Below, piece after piece: positions 34,645 to 43,479 of a stretch of DNA of 64,000 nucleotides. The notes below the pieces were generated by a model, which was not told where the DNA came from, made no database searches, and worked only from the letters and a program-made list of their open reading frames with translations. How positions within the stretch are numbered: the stretch's first letter is position 1; the number at the start of each line of letters is the position of its first letter. Made by a program: the position numbers and the translations under genes. The stretch covers positions 1 through 64,000 of the forward strand of contig JABABM010000002.1 of assembly GCA_014238205.1 (NCBI GenBank), written 5' to 3'. This stretch comes from Phycisphaerales bacterium (lineage in GTDB: Bacteria; Planctomycetota; Phycisphaerae; Phycisphaerales; SM1A02).

Positions 34645-35250
34645 TCACGGTCTGACGAGTGTCTCAAGGATCTGCTCAACCTGATCTTTCAGGTCATCGA
34701 CCCCGCCGTGATTCTTGAGAACATGATGCGCCCTTGCACGCTTCTCGTCAAGTGGCATTTGCTGATCTTCCCGTCGGTCCAGTTCCCCGGCATTCCATCC
34801 ACGGGCCTCTGCAAGGCGTTCAAGGCGGATTGAACGGGGAGTATCGACAAAGAGAATCATGTCACATTGCTCGTCCAGACCTGCTTCAAACAGCAACGGT
34901 GCATCTATCACCAGCGCCGGCGTCCCATCGGGAGCAGCATCGAATTCCGCTCCACGTGCACGCTCAACCAGTGGGTGAAGAAGGGATTCCAGCTTCTGAA
35001 GTTCAGCGGGATCTGCGAAGACCCGCTCCGCCACAGCAGCCCTGTCAACATGCCCGTCATCATCGAAGACGGCATCTCCCCACCAACCAGCGATGGCCTG
35101 TCGGACCGACGCCTCATCGAGCATGGCCTTGGCCAGGGCATCGGCATCGGAAACAAGGCAGCCCATTTCGCGGAGAATGGCGGCGACGCGACTCTTTCCA
35201 GAGCCGATGCCGCCTGAAAGACCGATGGTGGGGGGTCGATCGCTGCTCAT
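34645..35250 (-). CDS. coaE: Dephospho-CoA kinase
   Basis: Final step of coenzyme A synthesis. The 201-residue product has the P-loop LSGGIGSGKSRVA at about 10-22, DADALAKA, and LHPLVERARG plus VIDAPLLFEAGLD motifs typical of CoaE. The lid region RLEAEARGW-like segment is replaced by RLERLAEARGWNAGE. The ATG at 35250 overlaps the cysS stop (ATGA), so it is cotranscribed with cysS. Confidence 0.95.
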   Translation of the reverse strand: MSSDRPPTIGLSGGIGSGKSRVAAILREMGCLVSDADALAKAMLDEASVRQAIAGWWGDAVFDDDGHVDRAAVAERVFADPAELQKLESLLHPLVERARGAEFDAAPDGTPALVIDAPLLFEAGLDEQCDMILFVDTPRSIRLERLAEARGWNAGELDRREDQQMPLDEKRARAHHVLKNHGGVDDLKDQVEQILETLVRP

Positions 35251-36794
35251 TGGATCACTCTCGACCAGGTTGTTCCGCCCGGATCATCCTTGATGGCAAT
35301 CCCCTGCTCGAGCAACTCGTCGCGAATGCGGTCCGCCTCGGCCCAGTCCCGGGAATCACGCGCGGCATTTCTCGACTCGATGGCTGCTTGGATCGCATCT
35401 TCATCGACATCGGTTGACTGCAAAGCTTCACGTTCCAGATCAAGCACTCCAAGAACCATGTCCATGCGTTCGAGTGCGGCAAGATCCTCCGACCATGTTC
35501 CCTCGCCATCCTGTCCCCCTTCCCCATGCATCGGGATACTCCCGACGGCTTCGCTGAGTACGCCGATCGCACCAGCGATATTCAGGTCATTGCACAACGC
35601 TTCCTCGAATCGATCCAGTGCACTGACCAGGGGCCCCGGACCCGGTCTGGATTCATCCGCGTGATCTGCAAGCCAGGCCTGCGCCTTGGCCCAGCGATCA
35701 ACCTGTCGCTGTGAATCCTTGACTCCCTGGAGCGTGAAGTTCGAGTTGACGCGATAGTGCGTCTTGATGAGTTCAAGCCGGATCGCAGCCGGTGATGCGC
35801 CACGCTCAAGCAGATCACGGAAGGTATAGAACGTCCCCTCGCTCTTGCTCATCTTGGACCCATCCACCATCAGGTGGCGGGTATGGAACCAGTAGCGAGC
35901 AAAACTCGGCGACCCATTGGCACACCTGGACTGCGCAATCTCGCATTCATGGTGTGGGAAGATGTTGTCCTCGCCGCCAGAGTGGAGGTCGACCTGACCA
36001 TCCGTACCCTCGCCCAACAATGACATGGCCATGACGGAGCATTCCAGATGCCATCCTGGATAGCCGGCGCCCCATGGGCTGTCCCATTTCATCACGTGGG
36101 AAGAATCGGGTTTCCAGAGCATGAAGTCAGCTGGATTTCTCTTGACGGCCTGTGTCTCCATGTCCACACGACCACCTTCACCGCTTCGCAGTTCTTCCAG
36201 GGTATTTCCAGAAAGGTCACCATAGTCCGGGAAGGAGGCGACATCGAAATAGACGACTCCGTCGGCGGCGACGTAGGCATGCCCGTCGTCAACCAGTTTC
36301 TGCACCAGTTCAATCATCGATTCGATGTACTGCGTAGGTCGTGGAAGAAGTTCCGGGCACGAGTCGGCTTCTTCCACCACTTTCATTCCGAGCTGCTTTG
36401 CATCATGGACGAAAGCGTCTGCGTAGAAGGAGGCGATCGCCCATGGATCACCCGGGTCGAGATCGACTCCCTCGGGAAGCGTGCCTGACTTCTTGGCTTC
36501 CAGCAATCGCCTTGCAGCCTGTTCCATCTTGTCCTCGCCGCCACCATCCGGGTTCGCGTCGTCGGTCATGTGGCCCACGTCCGTGATGTTCATCACGTGC
36601 CGAACCTCGTAGCCGAGATACTCGAGCGTCCTGCGAAGGACGTCTGCATTCAGGAACGCACGGAAGTTGCCCACGTGCGCGTAGTCGTAGACAGTCGGCC
36701 CGCACGTATAGAAGCGGACCAGTCGCCCGGCTGGATCGAGGGGGGTGAACTCCTCCTGCGTCCGCGTCAGCGTGTTGTAGAGCCGAAAGGGCAT
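35247..36794 (-). CDS. cysS: Cysteinyl-tRNA synthetase
   Basis: Class I aminoacyl-tRNA synthetase of 515 residues. It has YTCGPTVYDYAHVGN (zinc Cys plus HIGH-like AHVGN, about 29-43), the second zinc segment GWHLECSVM, GEDNIFPHHECE, and the KMSKS loop DGSKMSKSEG. The C-terminal helical tRNA-binding domain looks complete. TACCAT lies 9 nt before the ATG without a Shine-Dalgarno. The stop overlaps the coaE start. Confidence 0.97.
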   Translation of the reverse strand: MPFRLYNTLTRTQEEFTPLDPAGRLVRFYTCGPTVYDYAHVGNFRAFLNADVLRRTLEYLGYEVRHVMNITDVGHMTDDANPDGGGEDKMEQAARRLLEAKKSGTLPEGVDLDPGDPWAIASFYADAFVHDAKQLGMKVVEEADSCPELLPRPTQYIESMIELVQKLVDDGHAYVAADGVVYFDVASFPDYGDLSGNTLEELRSGEGGRVDMETQAVKRNPADFMLWKPDSSHVMKWDSPWGAGYPGWHLECSVMAMSLLGEGTDGQVDLHSGGEDNIFPHHECEIAQSRCANGSPSFARYWFHTRHLMVDGSKMSKSEGTFYTFRDLLERGASPAAIRLELIKTHYRVNSNFTLQGVKDSQRQVDRWAKAQAWLADHADESRPGPGPLVSALDRFEEALCNDLNIAGAIGVLSEAVGSIPMHGEGGQDGEGTWSEDLAALERMDMVLGVLDLEREALQSTDVDEDAIQAAIESRNAARDSRDWAEADRIRDELLEQGIAIKDDPGGTTWSRVIQ

Positions 36795-36803
36795 GGCATG
36801 AAC

Positions 36804-36809
36804 ATGGTA
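36804..36809 (-). promoter_or_regulatory. Candidate -10 element of cysS-coaE
   Basis: On the minus strand, TACCAT lies 9 nt before the cysS ATG, giving a predicted leader of about two bases. Confidence 0.4.
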
Positions 36810-36822
36810 CCTGCTGCCAGAC

Positions 36823-37368
36823 TCAGTCCTGCGGTCGTTCCCGATCCTTCACCGCCACAGCGGGATTCCCGATGTAGACCGACCAGGCCTTGAGGTCCTT
36901 CATCGCAACCGATCTGGCCCCGAGGATGACGCCTTCCCCAATGGTCACATCCGGACCAATGAAGGCACCCGCGGCAACCCATGCGTCGTCGTGCACCGTG
37001 ATGGGTGGTCGAAGCAGGGGCATGTCACGTTTCGAATAGTCATGGGTGCCGGCACAGAGCTCCGCATCCTGTGAAATCGAGACGCGGGATCCGATCTTCA
37101 CCGGGCCCAGGCAATAGGCGTGGACTCGATCTCCGAGGCAGGAGTTGACTCCCATCTGCAGGTTCCAGGGGCATTCAATACGGACCGTTCGTCGAATGAC
37201 GCAGTCGGCACCGATGACGGCGCCGAATCGCCGAAGGAGGAATCTTCGCCAGGCGTACCAGTTGTGAAAGCTGAACCTGAAGAACGTCGACTGGACAAGC
37301 GACCAGAGTATCCGGCCGACCTTCTCGCGAGTTGCGTACGGGCTGGAATGGCGTTCCGAATCGTTCAT
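36823..37368 (-). CDS. WcaF-type hexapeptide-repeat acyltransferase (1)
   Basis: Predicted O- or N-acetyltransferase acting on a cell-surface polysaccharide or its precursor. The 181-residue product has a short N-terminal hydrophobic-aromatic segment and then left-handed beta-helix repeats (IGADCVI, VKIGSRVSISQ, ITVHDDAWVAAGAFI, VTIGEGVILGARSV). It has the His of AGTHDY that is catalytic in LbH transferases, and it ends GNPAVAVKDR. It resembles colanic acid acetyltransferase WcaF. ATG 37368 overlaps the upstream glycosyltransferase stop. Confidence 0.88.
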   Translation of the reverse strand: MNDSERHSSPYATREKVGRILWSLVQSTFFRFSFHNWYAWRRFLLRRFGAVIGADCVIRRTVRIECPWNLQMGVNSCLGDRVHAYCLGPVKIGSRVSISQDAELCAGTHDYSKRDMPLLRPPITVHDDAWVAAGAFIGPDVTIGEGVILGARSVAMKDLKAWSVYIGNPAVAVKDRERPQD

Positions 37369-38219
37369 GCAGGCTGCTCCCTGGAAGCAGATTCATCTTC
37401 GGCCTGGAGTCGCAGTTCACGAAGTTTAAGACCGATCTGCAACTCGTAGGAAGAAATGAAGAGACAGAAACGCAGGCCATTGAGTCCATCAAGAACGCCC
37501 AGGCGAAGTACATACATGTAGATAAATCTCATGAGCCACTTTGCTGGAAGGTGTCGATAGACGTGCCGCTTGAACCAGCGTCGCCGCTGGAGTTGATGAC
37601 CGGTGATCGATGCGTCCAGACCCCCTTCGCGTGATTCATCGAAGATGGCCTCCGCTTCGAGCGTTGAGTACCTGTTGTGCTTTTCCATGTACACCTCCAG
37701 GCCACGACGATCCTCGTGGATCATCGGTGTCCGTATCCAGCCGGTGGGTCCATCGACGAGCAGGTGTTCATGAACAGCCCGATCCTCGTACCGACCACGC
37801 CCCCGCTTGAAGAATCTCAGGTTCCAACTCGGGTGGTATCCGCAGTGCTTGATTGGTTTACCGAGAAAATACAGGAGGCGATTGATGTAGTACCCCGCCT
37901 CTGGAACTTCGTTGACAGGCCGAGCCGCGATTGCTTCAAGCTGCTCTCGAAGCTGAGCCGTGATGACCTCGTCCGCATCGACGATGAGCACCCAATCGGA
38001 CTCCATGGGAAGTGTCTCGAGTGCCCAGTTCTTCTGAGCCGCGTAGCCCTCCCAGGGATGTTCCACGACTTCCGCTCCAAGCTCGCGGGCTATTTCGCAG
38101 GTCCGGTCCGTCGAACCACTGTCAACGACATGGATCGACCGCGTCCAGCCCGCCAATGCGTGAAGGCAATGGGGAAGATTGCATTCCTCATTCTTCGTAA
38201 TGACAAGCACATCAATCAA
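37365..38219 (-). CDS. Family 2 glycosyltransferase (WaaE/KdtX-like)
   Basis: GT-A fold transferase of 284 residues. The N-terminus has VITKNEECNLPHCL, the nucleotide-binding VVDSGSTDRT, and the DxD element VLIVDADE at about 79-86, followed by acceptor-domain segments (GYHPSWNLRFFKRG, RAVHEHL). It resembles the LPS core-type enzymes WaaE/KdtX. The start is TTG 38219, with GTG 38210 as an alternative. It lies about 100 nt downstream of acyltransferase 2 and overlaps acyltransferase 1. Confidence 0.88.
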   Translation of the reverse strand: MIDVLVITKNEECNLPHCLHALAGWTRSIHVVDSGSTDRTCEIARELGAEVVEHPWEGYAAQKNWALETLPMESDWVLIVDADEVITAQLREQLEAIAARPVNEVPEAGYYINRLLYFLGKPIKHCGYHPSWNLRFFKRGRGRYEDRAVHEHLLVDGPTGWIRTPMIHEDRRGLEVYMEKHNRYSTLEAEAIFDESREGGLDASITGHQLQRRRWFKRHVYRHLPAKWLMRFIYMYVLRLGVLDGLNGLRFCLFISSYELQIGLKLRELRLQAEDESASREQPA

Positions 38220-38318
38220 GGGCAGGAATCCAGTAGAAGGTGAACGATCGTAGCCCCCTACTATCGACCAAATCGCATGCTTGTTCGAGGCAACCGGTAG
38301 GTCCGAGAACGTCGCCCG

Positions 38319-38807
38319 TCAGGACACCGTGTTCAGGACACGCTCCCTGCGAGCCACGGCCGGTTCCCCGGTTGCAATATGCCACCCGGGAAGGCGACCC
38401 TCGACCATGGCCCGGGCACCAACGACGACACCCGCTTCGAGCCAGGCTCCGGGCAGCACGAGAGAATCCGTCGCTACCCAGCAGTCATCCTCGATCATGA
38501 TCTCCGCGGGCGTTGTGTCATGGGTTGACGAAAGAAGCGTGCAGTACTGGCTGATGACACACCGGGATCCGATCCGGATTGGTGCAGTCGCCCGCATGAG
38601 AACCTCGTCACCGATCATGGTCAGGCCACCGATGGTGACGTTCCAGGGGCGATCAATATCAACGCTTCGTCGAAATCGCACGTTCGACCCCTGTCGCATG
38701 CCGGCCATCTTCAGAAGGAAGCGTCGGTAGCCATAGGTCGGGTGTGGGCTGAATCGAAACAACGGTCGGCCGAGGACTTTCCAGAACCAACGTCGAAACA
38801 TGTTCAT
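38319..38807 (-). CDS. WcaF-type hexapeptide-repeat acyltransferase (2)
   Basis: A 162-residue LbH acyltransferase. It opens with MNMFRRWFWKVLGRPLFRFS, a membrane-proximal basic/aromatic leader, followed by RPWNVTIGGLTMIGDEVLM, IRIGSRCVISQYCTLLSSTHD (catalytic His in STHD) and EIMIEDDCWVATDSLVLPGA. It ends GEPAVARRE. The frame runs upstream to 38954, but 38807 is chosen because its ATG overlaps the stop of acyltransferase 3 (ATGA) and the leader matches its siblings. Confidence 0.85.
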   Translation of the reverse strand: MNMFRRWFWKVLGRPLFRFSPHPTYGYRRFLLKMAGMRQGSNVRFRRSVDIDRPWNVTIGGLTMIGDEVLMRATAPIRIGSRCVISQYCTLLSSTHDTTPAEIMIEDDCWVATDSLVLPGAWLEAGVVVGARAMVEGRLPGWHIATGEPAVARRERVLNTVS

Positions 38808-39361
38808 TCGCCTGCCTCGATCGGCTTCGCTGGATTGCCGGACAAGGTCGCGCTGCCGGGGTGCGATGAGTAGACACTTGCTCGATGCATGACCCTGCAT
38901 CCATCTCCCAGCACGACTTCGGGTGCAATATAGGCGTCGATGCCGATGTGGCAATGATCACCAATCGTAATCGGCGGGCGAGTCAACGGAAATCGAGTGT
39001 CACGCATGTCATGCGAACCTGCGCACAGGTGGGCGCGAACTTCGATGACGACATCCGATCCGATCGTGATGGGCCCGAGCGAATACAGGATCGCACGCTC
39101 CTCGATGACAACCCTGTCACCCAGCGTGATGTTCCATGGAATCGTCAACTCGACCCTGCGTGGAAGGATGCAGCCCCTGCCGACAGTCCCACCGAACATC
39201 CTCAGAACGGGTGAACGCAACGCCGGAATACACCACGCGACTCGACCGATCGTTCCCCAGAGAAGGCGAATGAACTTCTGCCTGCTCGTCCAGGCAGACC
39301 GACGAGCCGGGGGTTCGTTCGCCATTGCTTCCTGGTTGTGATCTCTGGGTGCCGTCATCAT
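38804..39361 (-). CDS. WcaF-type hexapeptide-repeat acyltransferase (3)
   Basis: A 185-residue LbH acyltransferase, the third in the cluster. After a polar start it has GCILPRRVELTIPWNITLG, ITIGSDVVIEVRAHLCAGSHD (catalytic His), ITIGDHCHIGIDAYIAPEVV and the ending SGNPAKPIEAGE. Start candidates are ATG 39361, ATG 39358 and ATG 39325; the first lies 4 nt past the methyltransferase stop. The three paralogues share the IPW/PWN-x-G core, suggesting duplication and then change of acceptor. Confidence 0.85.
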   Translation of the reverse strand: MMTAPRDHNQEAMANEPPARRSAWTSRQKFIRLLWGTIGRVAWCIPALRSPVLRMFGGTVGRGCILPRRVELTIPWNITLGDRVVIEERAILYSLGPITIGSDVVIEVRAHLCAGSHDMRDTRFPLTRPPITIGDHCHIGIDAYIAPEVVLGDGCRVMHRASVYSSHPGSATLSGNPAKPIEAGE

Positions 39362-39365
39362 TCCA

Positions 39366-40106
39366 TCACCGTTTTCGGCAGAGACAGAAGTGAACTGCCG
39401 CCAGGCTCGACAATGGGCCACGTCGGGAGATGCGATCGAGCAACTTGACGACTGGAAGCAGCCTGAACTTCTCCAGTTCCCTGGGAACATGTACATGGCC
39501 GGTTCTCGACACGAGGTCGAGTCCGGCATTCTTCATGTATCGCTCCATCACGCCCGGCCGTTCCCATGCGGAGTAGACCTCCTGCCCCACCGCCGAACCA
39601 CGGGAATTGATGCGCATCGCCGCGGGGAGGTACCAGCTGCAGAGGTTCGCATAGTTGAAGAGGAGTGTTGATCCAGACTTGATCACCCTGGCCATTTCCG
39701 AGAGTGCCTTGCCGGGATCCTCGAGATGATTGAACACGTTGAGGCAGATGGAGTGCGAATAGCTCTCATCTTCGAATGGAAGTTCGTAGATCGAGCCCTC
39801 TCGATACGCCCGGACATGCTTGCCAAATCCGGCGCCTTCGATATTCTTCCTCGCGACATCAAGCATGCCGCTGGAAATGTCGCAGACGGTCATGCTGATT
39901 CCCATCCGGAGAAGCGGGATCGTGAATCGGGCGGTACCGGGGCCGATTTCCAGCCCCTCGCCACTCCAGTCCTCGGTCAACTTTGCAACGATGCCCTGCT
40001 GGGTTTCATTCGTGAACACACCAGCCTTGCTTATCCATCGTTGCTGATCGTAGATGGTGCTGTCGGCATCATAGAAGCCGGGATTTGCTTCTTCTCGAAT
40101 GCTCAT
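39366..40106 (-). CDS. Class I SAM-dependent methyltransferase
   Basis: Predicted to methylate a sugar or lipid intermediate of the locus. The 246-residue product has the SAM-binding LEIGPGTARFTIPLL at about 53-67, the acidic VCDISSGML, and the motif IV-like ICLNVFNHLEDP. The C-terminal half has an acceptor-binding helical insert. Its start overlaps the stop of the GT4 gene. The precise acceptor is not evident. Confidence 0.88.
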   Translation of the reverse strand: MSIREEANPGFYDADSTIYDQQRWISKAGVFTNETQQGIVAKLTEDWSGEGLEIGPGTARFTIPLLRMGISMTVCDISSGMLDVARKNIEGAGFGKHVRAYREGSIYELPFEDESYSHSICLNVFNHLEDPGKALSEMARVIKSGSTLLFNYANLCSWYLPAAMRINSRGSAVGQEVYSAWERPGVMERYMKNAGLDLVSRTGHVHVPRELEKFRLLPVVKLLDRISRRGPLSSLAAVHFCLCRKR

Positions 40107-41278
40107 GCCGCGATCTCCTCGTAGACGGCCCGGTGTTTCAACGCAATGGTTCCTGGAAGAAAGGTCTGCTCCGTGAATGTCCTCGCTGCATCACCAACCG
40201 AACGGCGAAATTCTTCTTCGACGGCAAAACGGAGAAGTCCTTCTGCGATGGACTGTACCGAAGTCGGATCAACAAGGCAGCCGCGTTCATTGGAGATCAC
40301 CTCCGACATGCCTCCGACATCGGATACGACCGTTGGTCGCCCCGTCGCCATGGCCTCCAGAACAACCATGAAGTAATCCGAAGGTCCATAGGAATCCTTG
40401 AAAGGTGCAACAAGCACATCACAGGCTCTCATCAGTCCCGGCATGGTATCCACGATGCCTCGCTGGATCACTCGATCCTCGATATCAAGTCGCGCCATCT
40501 GGTCACGCAATGCCTGGAGACGGGCATTACCGGATGTGCGAGGCAGTTCCGTAGTCATGACGAGCCTCGAAGAAGGAACACGCTCAAGAAGAATGGCGAA
40601 GGCGTCGAGAACCCCCGAGAGATTCTTCTGCTCGGTCGCGTTGCCTACGAACAGGACGACGAACTCGTCCGAATCGATTCCCAATTCCTTTCGGGCTTCA
40701 ACTCGTCCCGGTCCATCCTTGAATCGTTCCAGGTCGACTGGCGGGGGGATGACTGCCACCTCGTCCAGTCCCCAGTTGTGCATCGAGTCGGCAACGTTCC
40801 GGCTCATGGCAAGCAGCCTGTCCATGGAGCGGGCGGACCGGCGAAGCAGGCCTCGCACGATGGGGCGATTGAAACGGCCGCCTCTTCGTGGAATCGGACA
40901 ATAGAGGGTGTGAAGTGATGGCAGTTTCGTCGCAGAGCGTACGCGGGATGATGCCAGGAAATACTCCGGAAAGCCCGAGTGGTTGTGAACGACATCGAAT
41001 TTCGAACTGTGATCACCAGCCCACCTCGATGCCTGGCGAATGAACTCCAGACCGAACCGGATCGTGCCTGCATCAAGCGTTTCAAGGATCGATACCACCT
41101 CGAGTCCATCACGAACCTGCCCACGGCCCGCTGGATCCCTGACCTGGCCGAGGATCGTCACCTGGTCCCCAGCTTCCGCCTGTGCGCGGGCCAGCCCAAG
41201 AACCGAGGTCGAATAACCACCGATAATCGTGTCGCCCCCGAAGTAGGGGAACTGGGGGATGATGTGAAGAATCCGCAT
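40103..41278 (-). CDS. Family 4 glycosyltransferase (GT-B)
   Basis: A 391-residue GT-B enzyme. The N-terminal domain begins MRILHIIPQFPYFGG. The nucleotide-sugar domain has VVLFVGNATEQKNLSGVLDAF and the donor-binding E-x7-E element DYFMVVLEAMATGRPTVVSDVGGMSEVI. GGGAAAGG-like sequence (GGGAAAGG) lies upstream of ATG 41278. It starts the minus-strand operon GT4, methyltransferase and acyltransferases 3 and 2, and is divergent from the plus-strand GT4 at 41471. Confidence 0.92.
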   Translation of the reverse strand: MRILHIIPQFPYFGGDTIIGGYSTSVLGLARAQAEAGDQVTILGQVRDPAGRGQVRDGLEVVSILETLDAGTIRFGLEFIRQASRWAGDHSSKFDVVHNHSGFPEYFLASSRVRSATKLPSLHTLYCPIPRRGGRFNRPIVRGLLRRSARSMDRLLAMSRNVADSMHNWGLDEVAVIPPPVDLERFKDGPGRVEARKELGIDSDEFVVLFVGNATEQKNLSGVLDAFAILLERVPSSRLVMTTELPRTSGNARLQALRDQMARLDIEDRVIQRGIVDTMPGLMRACDVLVAPFKDSYGPSDYFMVVLEAMATGRPTVVSDVGGMSEVISNERGCLVDPTSVQSIAEGLLRFAVEEEFRRSVGDAARTFTEQTFLPGTIALKHRAVYEEIAA

Positions 41279-41470
41279 CTGGCCTTTCCCTGCTGGATTT
41301 CCGCTTGAAGTCTATCGGCCGCTTGGGCTGATGACCGTGCTTGAAGTACCAGAAACCCGGGAACCCCCTACCATTCGTCTGGGCGAAGGGGTGGTGACTG
41401 GTCGATCAAGAACAGACCCACCCAGGTGCTCACGCCCACCATTGTCTTGCCTGACTCGAGGAGAGACGCA

Positions 41471-42700
41471 GTGAAGGTCGTCATCCTGAACCAGTACTAC
41501 GCCCCTGATGTCGCCTCTACAGGTCACCTCCTGCACGAATTGGCGAATGACCTTGCCACTCATGGAGCAGATGTTCAGGTCATCACGTGCAGGCCTTCCT
41601 ATGGACCTCCTGAAACCTGGCAACCCTGCCAGAGGCATGAACGTACCTCCATGGGCGTCCGGGTCTTTCGAATGCGAAGCACGCGATTCAGCAAGGACAG
41701 GATCGTGGGACGACTCATCAACTCCGTCACCTTCCTGGTGCCGTTGTTTCTGCGTGTCCTCTTTCGGAAGAGGCGGGGCGAGGTCTTCCTCTATACGACC
41801 AACCCCCCGTACCTGGGAATCGTCGGAACCGTCGTCAGTTTCTTCAGGCCCCATCCCTACGTGCTGCTGCTGCATGATGCGTACCCACAACTAGCCGTCT
41901 GGGTAGGAAAGATTCGCAAGGGCGGGATTTTCGACAAGTTCTGGCACTTCATGAATGGAATCATGTACAGGAGGGCGAAGCAGACCATCGTGCTCTGTGA
42001 TGCCGCGAAGGAACTTGTCTGCGACACCTACGGTGTCGATCCTGAACTCGTCCATGTCATACCCAACTGGGCCGATGGCGAGTTTCTGACCCCGATCGAG
42101 AAGAACTCCTCGCCATTTGCACTCAAGCATGATCTCCTTGATCCCTTTACCGTTCTCTACTCGGGCAATCTCGGGTTGTACTACGAGTTCGACACCATTC
42201 TCAATGCCGCGACGATCCTGCGCAACGAGAACTTCAAGCTCGTGTTCATCGGTGCGGGAGGTGTTCGATCACACATCGAACAGCAGATCAAGAAACGGGA
42301 ACTGGAGAATACGCTGCTCCTGCCCCACCAGCCGTTTGATACGCTCAACGAGTCACTGAATGCATGTGATGCTTCTCTTGTCACCATCGCAGAGGGGATC
42401 GAGGGAATCAGCTTTCCCTCGAAGCTCTATTCCTCGCTGGCAGTCGGCAAACCGATCCTTGCGATTTCTGAACGATACTCCAGCCTGAAATCGATCATCG
42501 AGAACAATGATGCCGGTCGGTGGATCGAGTTGGGTGATCCCGATGGACTGGTCAAGGCGATCAGGAGCATGATGAAGGACCCCCATGGAACAGCACGCAT
42601 GGGCAAGGCTGCCCGCGAACTGTTCAATCGCGACTACACGCTTCAGGCTTCGGCAGCGAAATACTCCGAAGTTCTCAGCAAGGCTTCACCGGAATCATGA
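41471..42700 (+). CDS. Family 4 glycosyltransferase (WcaI/WbuB-like)
   Basis: GT-B transferase of 409 residues. Its start VKVVILNQYYAPDVASTGHL (His-containing TGHL) and VQVITCRPSY resemble WcaI/WbuB. The C-terminal domain has TVLYSGNLGLYYEFDTILNA and EGISFPSKLYSSLAVGKPIL. GTG 41471 is chosen over the in-frame GTG at 41426 because GAGGAGA lies 6 nt upstream and the core domain starts at once. Its end overlaps the formyltransferase start by 4 bases. Confidence 0.9.
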   Translation: MKVVILNQYYAPDVASTGHLLHELANDLATHGADVQVITCRPSYGPPETWQPCQRHERTSMGVRVFRMRSTRFSKDRIVGRLINSVTFLVPLFLRVLFRKRRGEVFLYTTNPPYLGIVGTVVSFFRPHPYVLLLHDAYPQLAVWVGKIRKGGIFDKFWHFMNGIMYRRAKQTIVLCDAAKELVCDTYGVDPELVHVIPNWADGEFLTPIEKNSSPFALKHDLLDPFTVLYSGNLGLYYEFDTILNAATILRNENFKLVFIGAGGVRSHIEQQIKKRELENTLLLPHQPFDTLNESLNACDASLVTIAEGIEGISFPSKLYSSLAVGKPILAISERYSSLKSIIENNDAGRWIELGDPDGLVKAIRSMMKDPHGTARMGKAARELFNRDYTLQASAAKYSEVLSKASPES

Positions 42701-43476
42701 GCAAGCAACCGGAACATGATGGCCCGCTCCGAGTACTCGTCATTACAGAGGACGACCCCCTGTACGTCATTCGATTCTTCGAGGAGTTCCTTTCAGCCCT
42801 GCCCGACAAGATCCAGGTCATCGGCATGACCGTCTCGGAGGCATTCCACGAACCGATCACGAAGACCGCTGCTCGCATGCTTCGGTTCTACGGACTGGTG
42901 GATTTCATGCGCCTTTGCGCACGATACGCAATGGCGAAACTTGGGCGACGCTCCATCGCGAAGCTCGCCTCTGGAATGGGCATCGAGCTGCTCCGAACGC
43001 CATCGGTCAATGACCAGGCGTACCTGGACCAGGTACGGAAACTGGAACCCGACGTCGTCATGTCGGTTGCGGCACCGGAGATCTTCCGTGAGGAGCTGCT
43101 GGCTGTTCCAAGACTCGGCTGTGTGAACATCCACTCTGGAAGGCTGCCTGCATACCGGGGCATGATGCCGACGTTCTGGCAACTGCTCGCCGGGGAATCC
43201 TGCGCCACCGTGACCGTGCACGAAATGGTCGAGCAACTCGACATGGGGCGTATTCTTGCCACCCTCGAGTTTCCCCTCAGGAAACGGGATCGACTTGATC
43301 GCGTGATCAACGGAACGAAGCGGGCCGGTGCCGGGCTGATGCTCGAGGTTCTTGAACAACTCAGGACCAACCGGGTCCAGCCCCGTGAACTGGACCTCTC
43401 GGACAGTGGGTACCATTCGTTTCCAGGACCCGAGGACGTTCGTGCATTCCGGAAACGTGGACACCGCATGCTCTGA
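42697..43476 (+). CDS. Formyltransferase-family protein (sugar N-formyltransferase-like)
   Basis: A 259-residue protein with the N10-formyl-THF transferase fold shared by Fmt and the sugar N-formyltransferases. The catalytic triad is visible as Asn144 and His146 in NIHSGRLPAYRG and Asp182 in EQLDMGRI. It lacks the C-terminal tRNA domain of Fmt and is embedded in a polysaccharide locus. An amino-sugar substrate is therefore inferred rather than Met-tRNA. It overlaps the GT4 gene and precedes the deacetylase by 3 bases. Confidence 0.82.
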   Translation: MSKQPEHDGPLRVLVITEDDPLYVIRFFEEFLSALPDKIQVIGMTVSEAFHEPITKTAARMLRFYGLVDFMRLCARYAMAKLGRRSIAKLASGMGIELLRTPSVNDQAYLDQVRKLEPDVVMSVAAPEIFREELLAVPRLGCVNIHSGRLPAYRGMMPTFWQLLAGESCATVTVHEMVEQLDMGRILATLEFPLRKRDRLDRVINGTKRAGAGLMLEVLEQLRTNRVQPRELDLSDSGYHSFPGPEDVRAFRKRGHRML

Positions 43477-43479
43477 ACC

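Noticed and set aside
42697-43476. Methionyl-tRNA formyltransferase (fmt)
   Set aside because: It has the N-x-H...D triad but lacks the C-terminal tRNA-binding domain and lies inside a glycan locus, so a sugar formyltransferase is the better call.
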